DNA of 64,000 nt from Planctomycetota bacterium (GTDB lineage: Bacteria > Planctomycetota > SZUA-567 > H5-PLA8), in assembly GCA_015075375.1 (NCBI GenBank), contig JABTUM010000001.1:739201-803200 (forward strand). Reading direction: 5' to 3'. The notes under the pieces were generated by a model. It was given only the letters and a program-made list of their open reading frames with translations. It searched no databases and was not told the DNA's origin. The translations under genes and the position numbers were made by a program. Within the stretch, counting starts at the first letter, position 1. Every line of letters begins with the position of its first letter. Below, piece by piece: positions 44,956 to 53,774 of the stretch.

Positions 44956-45567
44956 TCAGCGGTCCATCGGGATGACGCCGCGCGAGTGCGTAACTTGCAT
45001 CACGGCATCACGGAGTTGTTCGTACGCCGGACGCGGGTTCTTGATCGCTTCGAGGGTCATGACCGGATCGCTCTGGTCGGAGCTGAGCACGTGGATGGTG
45101 CCGATGCCCAGGACGCGTTGAACCACGTTCTGGGTCAACCGGACATCTTTCACCCGTCCCAAGTCCAAGCTGTCTACGTTCTTAACCCAAAGCCCGCGCT
45201 CGCGCTCGATCAGCCGGCTGGTGATCTTGTAGCGCAATGCCTTAATGGAAAGGATCAGGTAGGGGATCAGGAGCGCGATCGCGCCGAATGCGGCTCCACC
45301 GACGATGACCAGCGCTTGGCTGATCGGACTCGCATTTTGGGTCAGCCCGATGATCAGCACCGTCAAGCCGGCGATGCCGATCAAGCTGGCCCAGGCGAAA
45401 GTTTTCCAGCCCATCCAGAGCGAGACGTTTACGTCGAGGATCGGGACTTCGGTCGGCTCGCTGCGCAGATCGGCAAGCGCCTCCGAGCGCGGCTTGGGCG
45501 GTTTTACGTCCGGTGCATCGGGTGTTTGGGGGGCGTCGGGAGTAGCATCGGCCATGGTATGCCCCAT
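44956..45567 (-). CDS. Membrane protein with bacterial PH domain
   Basis: The protein has 203 residues; AGGGCGG lies 6 bases before the ATG at 45567. The N-terminal 50 residues are proline- and acid-rich. Two transmembrane helices follow ('ASLIGIAGLTVLIIGL', 'VIVGGAAFGAIALLIPYLIL'), and then a cytoplasmic bPH_2-type domain ('YKITSRLIERERGLWVKNVD', 'IGTIHVLSSDQSDPVMTLEA'), as in YdbS/YdbT-like proteins. It starts 12 bases after the tyrA stop, so it is probably in an operon with tyrA. Function unknown. Confidence 0.85.
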   Translation of the reverse strand: MGHTMADATPDAPQTPDAPDVKPPKPRSEALADLRSEPTEVPILDVNVSLWMGWKTFAWASLIGIAGLTVLIIGLTQNASPISQALVIVGGAAFGAIALLIPYLILSIKALRYKITSRLIERERGLWVKNVDSLDLGRVKDVRLTQNVVQRVLGIGTIHVLSSDQSDPVMTLEAIKNPRPAYEQLRDAVMQVTHSRGVIPMDR

Positions 45568-45579
45568 AGTTGTTCCGCC

Positions 45580-46524
45580 CTACTGCTGCGGCACCACCTG
45601 CGTGTCCTTCTCGCGCAGATCCGGCTCGGGCGCTTTGGGTTTGCCGGGCGGAAAGCGTTCGTCGTGGCGCTGCCGGGCGTCGGCGAGGAAGCGGAAGAGG
45701 CGTTCGCGCGCGGCCTCGGAACCCGGCGTGCCGGCTTGGGCCAACGCGGTGAACTCCTGAGCCAAGGCCTGCATCGAATCGGCGTATTCTTTCACCACCT
45801 TCGCCATTTCGTTCGCATTCTGCGTATATATATCGGTCCAGAGGCGCACGTCGCTTCCCGCCAAGCGAGTCAGATCGCGCAGGCCCGGCCCGGAAAACTG
45901 GAGGCTGCGGCTGGTCTGGGCTTGAATCAGAGCATAGCTGATCAGGTGCGGAAGATGGCTGCTGCGCGCCAGCACAGCGTCGTGCTCTTCGGGCGCCATG
46001 CGCTGCGTCTTCATCTGCAGCGACTTCCAAAAGTCGTCGACGGTCCGGTACGCTTCGTGATCGGTCTGCTGTGTCGGCGTCAGGATGCAGGATGCATCTT
46101 CCAACTGCACTTCGCCCGCACTTTCGATGCCGGACTTCTCGCTTCCGGTAATGGGATGGCTGCCCACGAAGTGAACGGGCGCTTTCGCCTGCGCGATCAG
46201 ATGGTCAATGGCGTGCACAACCGGCGCCTTGGTGCTACCCAGATCGGTCAGTACTGTGCCTTGGCGGAGCGAACCCAGAATGGCCTTGGCGACGTCGGGG
46301 ATCAGACGCACCGGAACGGCCAGAATGACCAGATCGGCATCGCGGACGCCTTCGCGGACATCGAGCGTCGCGTCGTCCACGGCGCCCATGCGGCGCGCCT
46401 TATCGATGGTTTCGGGCTGATCGCCAACGCCGATGACGCGCGTCGCCGCGCGGTGCCTGCGCGCGGCCAAGCCGACCGCCCCGCCCATCAGTCCTAACCC
46501 CACAATGCAAAGTCGATGCAACAC
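45580..46524 (-). CDS. tyrA: Prephenate/arogenate dehydrogenase
   Basis: The protein has 314 residues from a GTG at 46524 with AGGAAGAA upstream. TyrA oxidatively decarboxylates prephenate or arogenate on the way to tyrosine. It has the NAD-binding 'IVGLGLMGGAVGLAARR', 'ADLVILAVPVRLIPDV', the active-site 'FVGSHPITGSEKSGIES' and 'ARSSHLPHLISYAL' with the family His. A C-terminal P/E/K tail extends it. Whether it prefers prephenate or arogenate cannot be decided by eye. No chorismate mutase domain is fused. Confidence 0.93.
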   Translation of the reverse strand: MLHRLCIVGLGLMGGAVGLAARRHRAATRVIGVGDQPETIDKARRMGAVDDATLDVREGVRDADLVILAVPVRLIPDVAKAILGSLRQGTVLTDLGSTKAPVVHAIDHLIAQAKAPVHFVGSHPITGSEKSGIESAGEVQLEDASCILTPTQQTDHEAYRTVDDFWKSLQMKTQRMAPEEHDAVLARSSHLPHLISYALIQAQTSRSLQFSGPGLRDLTRLAGSDVRLWTDIYTQNANEMAKVVKEYADSMQALAQEFTALAQAGTPGSEAARERLFRFLADARQRHDERFPPGKPKAPEPDLREKDTQVVPQQ

Positions 46525-46736
46525 CGTTGGTTCTTCCTGTTCCTTAGTTCAAAGCCAATTCGGCACAGCCGTTGCTTAAGGCGCTCCACCGAACCGCTAA
46601 CCCTATACGGTCCTAACACTTCCTTTCAAGTCAGCGTAAGGGCATCCCGACCCTACTGTCAAGCCGAGGGTTCGTCCTCGCCAAGAATCGGGCAAAAGAC
46701 TATGGTGTGAGGCATGCGCCTCGCCGGAACTCCTTT

Positions 46737-47336
46737 ATGCGGAAGCAACCCGTGACCGCTCCCCGCCGCTCTTCGCGCCGCCGCTTGCTCACGAATGGCC
46801 CTTACCGGATCGGGCTGATTTCGGACACGCACGGGCTGTTGCGGCCAGAATTGCCCGCCGCGCTGGCGGGTGTCGAAGAGATCCTGCATGCGGGAGATGT
46901 CGGTACGCCCGAGGTGCTCGCCGAATTACAAGCCTTGGCGCCCGTTACCGCCGTAAAGGGAAATGTGGATGTCTGTGTACCGGCGCTGCGCATTCCGAGC
47001 TTCTCCATCCGCGATCTGCATGGCCTTTCGATCCTGATCACACATTACCTCGGCACACCCGACGAGCCGCTCCCGCCGGTGGCGGCGGTGATAAAAGCCG
47101 AACGCCCGCGTCTGATTCTGACCGGCCACACGCACCAACCCCGGGTCCAGGAGCGCGACGGGACGATGTTCGTCAATCCCGGTTCGTGCGGGCCGCGGCG
47201 CTTCGAGCTGCCGGTTTCGTACGGGCTGCTCACCATTCACGACCCGGAAGAAGGCCAGCGCCGGCCGCGGTTCGAAGTCAGGATCTTCGATCTCGAATCG
47301 GGCGCGCTGCTGGACGGGCACGAGGTGGCGGGCTGA
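46737..47336 (+). CDS. YfcE-type metallophosphoesterase
   Basis: The protein has 199 residues from the ATG at 46737; a GTG at 46707 or a TTG near 46785 are also possible starts because no strong ribosome site is visible. The two-metal phosphoesterase motifs are all there: 'RIGLISDTHGLLRP' (Asp, His), 'ILHAGDVGTPEV' (Asp), 'VKGNVD' (Asn), 'ILTGHTHQP' (His, His) and 'FVNPGSCGPRR'. YfcE/MJ0936 members cleave phosphodiesters. The stop overlaps the next start by one base (TGATG), so it may be co-expressed with the TMTC-like protein. Confidence 0.92.
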   Translation: MRKQPVTAPRRSSRRRLLTNGPYRIGLISDTHGLLRPELPAALAGVEEILHAGDVGTPEVLAELQALAPVTAVKGNVDVCVPALRIPSFSIRDLHGLSILITHYLGTPDEPLPPVAAVIKAERPRLILTGHTHQPRVQERDGTMFVNPGSCGPRRFELPVSYGLLTIHDPEEGQRRPRFEVRIFDLESGALLDGHEVAG

Positions 47337-49528
47337 TGGCCGACGAGCAGACGGGTGAAGACTGGCCGGAGTGGCCGCCCACCGTCTGGTGGTCGGTAGC
47401 CGCGCTTGTGCTCTTTGCCGGCGCGTTCCTGCCGGTGGCCGGATCGTTCAATGCGCCGTTCAGCATCATGGACGACGAGAGCCTGGTCCTGCACAACAAG
47501 CTCTTTGCCGAAGATACGCCTTGGTACAAACCATTCACCAAAGCCCACGACACGCATTACGCGCCGATCACGCAGGTCAGCTTCCGGCTCAACTTTGAGA
47601 TCTTCGGGCGCGATGCGCCGTGGAGCTTCCGGCTGGTCAGCGCAATCTTTCACGGTTTGAGCGCATTGATCCTGGCGGCGCTGCTGGGCCGCCTGGGACT
47701 GAAAAGGATGGAAGCGCTCTTCGTGGCATTGGCTTGGGCTGCGCATCCGATCGCCTGCGAAAGCGTCGCGTGGATCACGCTGCGCAACAACGTGCTGCTC
47801 GTCTTTTTCGGGTTGGCCGGCCTGTACGCCTACGTGCGCTGGTTTCCGTCGTGGTCCGGCCTGCTGCTGGGCGCGCTGGGGTTCACGCTGGCCTGCATGA
47901 GCAAACCCGCGGGCGTCGGCTGGCTTCCGGTCTTCGTGGCGCTGGAACTATTGGGCGGACCCGACCGGCTGCGGCTGAGCGCCGCCGAGTACGAGCGCCA
48001 GCGCAGTACGGCAGGTGCGTTTGCCGGCCTCATTTGGAGATTGGCGCCGCTCACGTTGCTGGCCGCATTCTTCGCGTGGTGGGGCGTGGACGCCGGACAG
48101 ATTCGCCTCGTCGCGCCGCCGGGCGGGCATTGGTTCTACGCGCTGCTGACCGATGTCGAGATCTTCACGCGCTACGCGATTCAGATCGTGGCGCCGGTGC
48201 GGCTCGCGCACATTTACGGCGTCGCGGATATCGCCTCGCTGGCCGATCCGCGCCTGTACCTGTTCGGCCTCGGCTTGGCCACCGCGATCTTCGTCACCGT
48301 GTTTCTGGCATGCCACCGCCGCCGCGCGCTCTTCGGCTGGCTCTGGTTTTTCGGCGCGCTCACCCCGGCGGCCAATTTGGTCGCGATCAGCTTCACGATG
48401 CAGGACCGCTTCGTATACCTCCCGATGATCGGCCTCCTGCTGGTGCTGCTGGAGACCGTCGCAGGGCTTTTCGAGCATTTGCGCAACGCTTTCGGCGCCA
48501 CCTCGACCCAACCAGGGCCCAGCGCATCGGGACTCCTGATCGGTGGCTGCTACATCGTCGCGCTGGGCGCGCTGGCCCTGCCGCGCGGACAGCTTTGGGG
48601 CGATCCGGCGCGGCTGATGGCCGACAGCGTGGCGTTGCAACCCGACGCGGGGCTCGCTCGCATCCAGTACGCGATCGTGCTGGCTCGGCGCGCCCAGGAG
48701 CAAGATCCGAAGATCGATCCGAATCTCCTGACGCCGGCCGGCGACGACCCCGAGGAAGAATGGGTCCGCAAACTGCCCGTACCGCTGGAACGGCTTTCGA
48801 TGGGCATCCGGCTGCGTATCGAGATGATCCGGCAACTCGAGCGCGCGCTGCGTTGCCCCGACGCGTACCGCTATTACGACCCGCTGCGCGTGCGCATGAT
48901 TATCGCCAAGGCCGCGGTCGATCTGGCCGTCGCGGGACTGGACCCGCAACTGTACCACAAGAGCCGCCGGGCGCTGGAGGGTTGGCTGCCGCCGCCCCCG
49001 CCGCCGGAAGGCGCGGAATCCGGCTTGCTTGAGAACGAACTGAATGCGGGCTTCCGGCGCATGCAGATCGACGGGCGTTCGTACTACTACCGGCTCGATA
49101 TGCTGGGCCAAGCGTACCTCGCGCTGGCCGAATCGTACCTGCACGAAGCCTGGCTGCGCGAAACGGCCCACGATGCACGTGTCGCGGCGGCGGCGGAAGT
49201 CGTGCGGCTCACGCAGATGGCCGTGGAGGCCTGCCCGGCACTGAGCCACGCCTATTTCGTGCAGGCCGGCGCGGAGATCGCGCTCGATAATCTATCCGAA
49301 CGCAGCGGCGACCTGGCCGCCGCGCGCCGGCATTTCGAGCGCGCGCAAACCGCTTTGAAAAAAGTAGGACCCGATTCGGCGCAGTACCTCGAAGCCAAAC
49401 GGTTGCTTAAAGAAATGAAGCCGCCTGGCACGACCTCTACTCCGCCCCAGTCCAACGCGCCGCAGCCGGAAGCACCTAAAGCTCCGGCGCCTGAGCCGCC
49501 GCCCTCCGCTTCAAAGACCGGCGAGTAG
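47336..49528 (+). CDS. TMTC-like GT-C membrane glycosyltransferase, copy 1
   Basis: The protein has 730 residues. About 12 membrane helices come first. The first external loop has 'FSIMDDESLVLHN', the DD motif of GT-C enzymes (PMT/TMTC type). 'PIACESVAWITLRNNVLL' and 'TPAANLVAISFTMQDRFVYL' match conserved TMTC positions, including the arginine-tyrosine pair before 'LPMIG'. The C-terminal third is helical and ends in a P/A/E-rich tail. GT-C enzymes transfer a sugar from a polyprenyl phosphate to proteins or lipids outside the cytoplasm. The donor and acceptor are unknown. It overlaps the phosphoesterase stop and is followed 10 bases later by a paralogue. Confidence 0.8.
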   Translation: MADEQTGEDWPEWPPTVWWSVAALVLFAGAFLPVAGSFNAPFSIMDDESLVLHNKLFAEDTPWYKPFTKAHDTHYAPITQVSFRLNFEIFGRDAPWSFRLVSAIFHGLSALILAALLGRLGLKRMEALFVALAWAAHPIACESVAWITLRNNVLLVFFGLAGLYAYVRWFPSWSGLLLGALGFTLACMSKPAGVGWLPVFVALELLGGPDRLRLSAAEYERQRSTAGAFAGLIWRLAPLTLLAAFFAWWGVDAGQIRLVAPPGGHWFYALLTDVEIFTRYAIQIVAPVRLAHIYGVADIASLADPRLYLFGLGLATAIFVTVFLACHRRRALFGWLWFFGALTPAANLVAISFTMQDRFVYLPMIGLLLVLLETVAGLFEHLRNAFGATSTQPGPSASGLLIGGCYIVALGALALPRGQLWGDPARLMADSVALQPDAGLARIQYAIVLARRAQEQDPKIDPNLLTPAGDDPEEEWVRKLPVPLERLSMGIRLRIEMIRQLERALRCPDAYRYYDPLRVRMIIAKAAVDLAVAGLDPQLYHKSRRALEGWLPPPPPPEGAESGLLENELNAGFRRMQIDGRSYYYRLDMLGQAYLALAESYLHEAWLRETAHDARVAAAAEVVRLTQMAVEACPALSHAYFVQAGAEIALDNLSERSGDLAAARRHFERAQTALKKVGPDSAQYLEAKRLLKEMKPPGTTSTPPQSNAPQPEAPKAPAPEPPPSASKTGE

Positions 49529-49538
49529 AGCGCCGCGC

Positions 49539-51401
49539 ATGACCGAACTCGCCTCGCTTTCGGCACCGGACCGCCCGCGCTTCGGCGCGCGCGAATTCGC
49601 GATCCTCGCGCTGGCCGCTATCCTGCCGCTCGCGCATTGCTGGGACGCTCCGTTTCTGGCCTACGACGACGGCGCGCACGTACTGGAGCATTGGGCGCTA
49701 AAGGCCGAAACGCCGTGGCACGCGCTCTTCGTACCGCACGCAGACGAAACGTACTTTCCGGTCACGCTGCTGAGCTACCGCATCGACCAGACGCTTTTTT
49801 CGGGCTGGCTAGACGCCTGGAAAGGCAGTTGGGCGCCCGGCGTGCGCGGGATGACGGCGCTGTATCACTTCGGCGCCTCTGCCGTGTTGTTGTGTATGTT
49901 CGCACGGCTGGGCCTCGGCCGTTCCGCCGCCCTGGCGCTGGCCGCCGGTTTCGCGCTGCATCCGCTTCAATGCGAGACGGTCGGCTGGGTGAGCGAACGC
50001 AAGAACGCGCTGGCCGGGCTTTTTGGATTTCTTTCCGTTTACGCTTGGCTGGGTATTCCGCGCGATAAATGGCGCGCGCCGTTGTCGTCCCTGGCCCTGC
50101 TCGCGGCGCTGCTGAGCAAGCAAAGCGCGCTGGGGCTGGTGCCCTTACTGGCGGCATTGGAGATCGGCGGCTGGAGCGGCCCCGCGGGACGTCCGGTCTG
50201 GCGCGAGCCCGGAGGATGGAAGCGCGCCGCGTTGAACCTCGCACTGCCGTGCCTGCTGGCCGGCGTCTTTATTTGGCTGGGCATTCGGGGTCACCGCGCG
50301 TATCTGATGCCGCCGCCCGGAGGCTCGGTCTTTACGGCGCTATTGACCGATACCGAAATTCTCCTGCGTTATTTATTCAATATCGTCGCGCCGGTGCGCC
50401 TCAGCGCCGCATACGGGATCGAGCCGCTGGTGAGCTTGAGCGATCCGCGTCTGTGGCTTAACGCCGCACTGCTGTTCGGACTGATCGCGCTCAGTTTTCG
50501 ATGGGGCCGCGACCGCGCGCGCGTGGCGCTGGGCTGGCTCTGGTTTTTCGGCGCACTGGGGCCGAGCTTGAACCTGATTGCGATTCCCTACCTCATGGCC
50601 GACCGCTATGTGTATCTGGCGCTTCCGGGCTTCCTGCTCGTCGCGGCCGAAACGCTGGCCGGACTCTGGAGGCTCGAATCGCGCGGCCCGCGCGCAGAAG
50701 CGCTGTTGCGCGCGCTCGTCTGCGCGCTGCTGGCCGTGTGGGGGCTCTGCTCGATCCAACGCAGCGCGGTCTGGCGCGATACCGGATCGCTCTTTGCCGA
50801 CGCCGTACGCAAAGAGCCACGCGCGGCGTTCGCGCGCTACGCGCTGGGTCAGACGCTCTTCGAACGCTGGTACGCGCGCAAAGAAAGCACCGATCTGCAT
50901 ACGCGCGAGGAAGCGGATCGTTTTCGCGAGTTGGCCTTCGAGCAATGGGAAGCGATGCTCGATTGCGTGGACGCCGAGCGGCAGCTTCGCCGCGCCACCG
51001 TGGCTCTGGAAGTCGGCAAGAACCGGCTGGAGCAAGGCCGCGCCGAGTTGGCGCGAAAGGCGCTCGAGGCGGCCGCGGAGCCGGGCGCAGGCATGGCCGA
51101 TCAGCCCGACGTGCGTGCCGAAGCGCTCGGCTGGCTTGGAGTCATGGCGCAGGCCGAGCAGCGCTGGGAGGAAGCCCAAGCGCGGTTTGACGAAGCGCTG
51201 CACCTGCAGCCGGAAAACGCCGAGCTGCGTATCGCACGGACGCGCATTCTGTTGACGCGCGCCGGGCAAGCTCCGCGAGGCAGCGCGGAACGCAACGCGC
51301 GATTGGACGCTGCCGCCGCCGATCTTTCCACGATCCCCGATGGGTCGCCGTGGTCCGCGACCGCCACGCAACTTCGCGACGAGCTGGAACGCAACCGCTA
51401 G
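49539..51401 (+). CDS. TMTC-like GT-C membrane glycosyltransferase, copy 2
   Basis: The protein has 620 residues and parallels the preceding one: 'FLAYDDGAHVLEHWALK' (GT-C DD motif), 'PLQCETVGWVSERKNALAGL' and 'GPSLNLIAIPYLMADRYVYL'. About 11 membrane helices are followed by a TPR-like tail ('WLGVMAQAEQRWEEAQARFD', 'EALHLQPENAELRIARTRIL'). The tandem arrangement and the conserved loop motifs show an old duplication. TPR tails in this family probably bind acceptor proteins (family knowledge). It converges on the next gene with only 3 bases between the stop codons. Confidence 0.8.
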   Translation: MTELASLSAPDRPRFGAREFAILALAAILPLAHCWDAPFLAYDDGAHVLEHWALKAETPWHALFVPHADETYFPVTLLSYRIDQTLFSGWLDAWKGSWAPGVRGMTALYHFGASAVLLCMFARLGLGRSAALALAAGFALHPLQCETVGWVSERKNALAGLFGFLSVYAWLGIPRDKWRAPLSSLALLAALLSKQSALGLVPLLAALEIGGWSGPAGRPVWREPGGWKRAALNLALPCLLAGVFIWLGIRGHRAYLMPPPGGSVFTALLTDTEILLRYLFNIVAPVRLSAAYGIEPLVSLSDPRLWLNAALLFGLIALSFRWGRDRARVALGWLWFFGALGPSLNLIAIPYLMADRYVYLALPGFLLVAAETLAGLWRLESRGPRAEALLRALVCALLAVWGLCSIQRSAVWRDTGSLFADAVRKEPRAAFARYALGQTLFERWYARKESTDLHTREEADRFRELAFEQWEAMLDCVDAERQLRRATVALEVGKNRLEQGRAELARKALEAAAEPGAGMADQPDVRAEALGWLGVMAQAEQRWEEAQARFDEALHLQPENAELRIARTRILLTRAGQAPRGSAERNARLDAAAADLSTIPDGSPWSATATQLRDELERNR

Positions 51402-51404
51402 TTT

Positions 51405-53774
51405 TCAGGGTTCCGCAAGGCCCGCGTACAATTCGCAAATCGAAGGCGCAGGGCCGTTCGCGCGCAGTCGAATCGCCGCCACCGCCTGCGGGACAAAGCC
51501 GAAGCCCCAGGCGTGCGGGCGCTCGGGCAAAGCCAGTTTCTCGGCGGAAGCCGCATCGATTTCCGTCCACGCGTAGGTAAATCCGCCGGCGCGTTCGCGC
51601 TGCTCCAGAATCTCCAGCCGCCAGCCGGTTTCGGGGCAAGGCTGCGTGCAGAGGAGCCAGACCAGATTAGTCTTGGGTGCGCGGCCTTCCGCGCCGGGAG
51701 CCAGTTCGAGCATGATTTCGTGGCCCGATTCCGCCGCGCTTTGAGCGTTTCCGTCCAGCCACGCCAAAAGCGCACGTTCGGAAACGGGGCGGCCGTCGCA
51801 AAGCGCTCGCGTCGCCGCATGGCGCCGGAGCTTTCGCGCCTGCCACAAGCAGCCGTCCGGCAGTTCCCAGCTTCCGTCGTACCGATACAGCGCATAGGCC
51901 GGCTCTTCGCCGAAGGCCTGTACACGGCGAAACGCGCTCAAGCCTTCCAGCAACGGCGCGGAGCGCGCCCATTGGTCGGGGCGCAGGGCAAGCCAGCGGC
52001 AGCGCGCGGCGCGCAGATTGCGTGGTGAGGGCGTATCCAACGCGCGCAGCCAGGCATCGCCTGGCCGATTGAATCGATCGGTTCCCGGATCGGCGCACGC
52101 CATCGGCTCGCCGGTCAGGCCGGGCACCGCGGAAAAGCCCAGCACGTCGGTCAGGACCCCTTCACGTAACGCGCCGCGGGCTTGCACAAACGCCACGGCT
52201 TCCGCTTGGCCCGCGTCGTACTGAAAGGGCAAAAACGGAACGGCCTCCGCCACGCCCTGCGCCAGATAACGCACGCCTTGCAGACTCAACACGCCCGCCA
52301 GTACGCAAGCGCACGCCCGCGGCAGCCACGTGGGCTTGCTCTCGCACCAGCCACCCAACCAGATGCCGGCGGACAAGCTCGCGCCTGTCAACGCGAACTG
52401 ATTGAAGCGATAGGTCTCGAACGCGTTCAGTCCCACGCGCGCATACAAGCCCAGCGCCAACGCGGGCAACGTCGCCACCAGGATCAGGCGGATACCCGTC
52501 GCATGCGCCGAGGTCCCGCGCCAAGCAACGATCAGTAGCGGGAACGCCCCCGCTACTGGACCCAGTTCGCGCCACATCAACGTGAAGCCCAGCGGTTCGA
52601 GCAGCGAAACGCTCGTCATGCGCCCGTCCACCATAGCGGGGATGGACGGCACCCAAGAGCCCGTCCAGGCCAGGCGTGCTTCCGCCGCTTCGGGAAAGCC
52701 CAGCAGTTGCGCCGGTAAGGCGCCGCCTTGCACGAAGCCCAACCCTAAGCCCAGCGCGCAGGCCACCCCCAACGTGCGCCATTCGATGGCCGGAGCCTGC
52801 ACGAACCGAGGTACGATGCGCGCCACGCCGACCGCCGCAAGCACGCAAGCCGCCGGAAACGCGGCATGCGGAGCCAGCAGCCAGCCGCCGCCTAGAAGCA
52901 ACCCCAGCGGTAAGGCCGGTCCCCAGAGGTCCGTTGCGGCGGGATCGCGCTTCGGCCAGCGCAGCCAAGCCACCAGGAGCGCGAGCAAACCCACCCACCC
53001 TGCGCCCATCGAAAGGGTCTTGGCGCAATATGCGAACCCTTCGCATGCGTAGGCCGCGCGCTGCGGCGGAAAGAAGGGCTCCGCTCCGTTCAGCCATTCG
53101 GTCCAGGCGAAGCTCCCGCCGAGCGCGAACCCCGCCACGCCCAGGCGCGCGGTCCAGGCATCGAGCGCGGCACCGCCGACCGCGAAAACCGCGCGCAACC
53201 CTTCGAGTACCAGCAGCAGTGCCAATATCCCCAGCGCCGCCAACCAGACGTTAAACGTCCACCAAGGTGGCAAGCCGGTCATGCCGCCCCACGCCGCACC
53301 CAGTAAGTCCGGTCCGTAGTGATAGGTAAAGATGCTTTGCGGATCGAACGGATGCGGCACGGGAAGCCCGTGCTTTGAGAGCACCATGGCCTTGGCCGAG
53401 TGAGTAAGCTGATCGGTGCCGCCGTCTTCCAGCGCGTCGTATGCCCATGCCAACGCCACCGGCACGAGCACCGGCGCCGCCGCACGCACCGTTTCGAACC
53501 AGTCCCGAAATTCGAAGCGGAATCGCTTAAGCCCAACCAGCGCCGCCCAGATCATCGCTTCGGCCGCCGCCAGAATCCAGCCTGCGGCAACCGGGAGCAG
53601 GAGGTAGCTCAAGACGTTAAGCGCCACCAGATGGGCCGACAGGCCGACGGCGCTGCCCAGCGTTAGGCACGTGCCGGTGTCGCGCGTCTTCCATGACCGC
53701 GCGACCCACGCCGCGCCGCAGGCGCAAGGCAAGAACAGCAGGAGCGCGCAGGCCGCGCCTTGCAGGAGGATCAT
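51405..53774 (-). CDS. Giant polytopic membrane protein, paralogue 2
   Basis: The ATG at 53774 overlaps the upstream stop as ATGA and gives 789 residues. About 12 hydrophobic helices occupy residues 1-530; the last 250 residues are soluble and probably extracytoplasmic. A conserved loop, 'KHGLPVPHPFDPQSIFTYHY' followed by 'GPDLLGAA', is shared with the upstream paralogue and recalls the FDP...YYYFG loop of DUF2298-like/GT-C proteins (resemblance only). I cannot assign a function; a glycosyltransferase role is an inference from topology and neighbours. Confidence 0.85.
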   Translation of the reverse strand: MILLQGAACALLLFLPCACGAAWVARSWKTRDTGTCLTLGSAVGLSAHLVALNVLSYLLLPVAAGWILAAAEAMIWAALVGLKRFRFEFRDWFETVRAAAPVLVPVALAWAYDALEDGGTDQLTHSAKAMVLSKHGLPVPHPFDPQSIFTYHYGPDLLGAAWGGMTGLPPWWTFNVWLAALGILALLLVLEGLRAVFAVGGAALDAWTARLGVAGFALGGSFAWTEWLNGAEPFFPPQRAAYACEGFAYCAKTLSMGAGWVGLLALLVAWLRWPKRDPAATDLWGPALPLGLLLGGGWLLAPHAAFPAACVLAAVGVARIVPRFVQAPAIEWRTLGVACALGLGLGFVQGGALPAQLLGFPEAAEARLAWTGSWVPSIPAMVDGRMTSVSLLEPLGFTLMWRELGPVAGAFPLLIVAWRGTSAHATGIRLILVATLPALALGLYARVGLNAFETYRFNQFALTGASLSAGIWLGGWCESKPTWLPRACACVLAGVLSLQGVRYLAQGVAEAVPFLPFQYDAGQAEAVAFVQARGALREGVLTDVLGFSAVPGLTGEPMACADPGTDRFNRPGDAWLRALDTPSPRNLRAARCRWLALRPDQWARSAPLLEGLSAFRRVQAFGEEPAYALYRYDGSWELPDGCLWQARKLRRHAATRALCDGRPVSERALLAWLDGNAQSAAESGHEIMLELAPGAEGRAPKTNLVWLLCTQPCPETGWRLEILEQRERAGGFTYAWTEIDAASAEKLALPERPHAWGFGFVPQAVAAIRLRANGPAPSICELYAGLAEP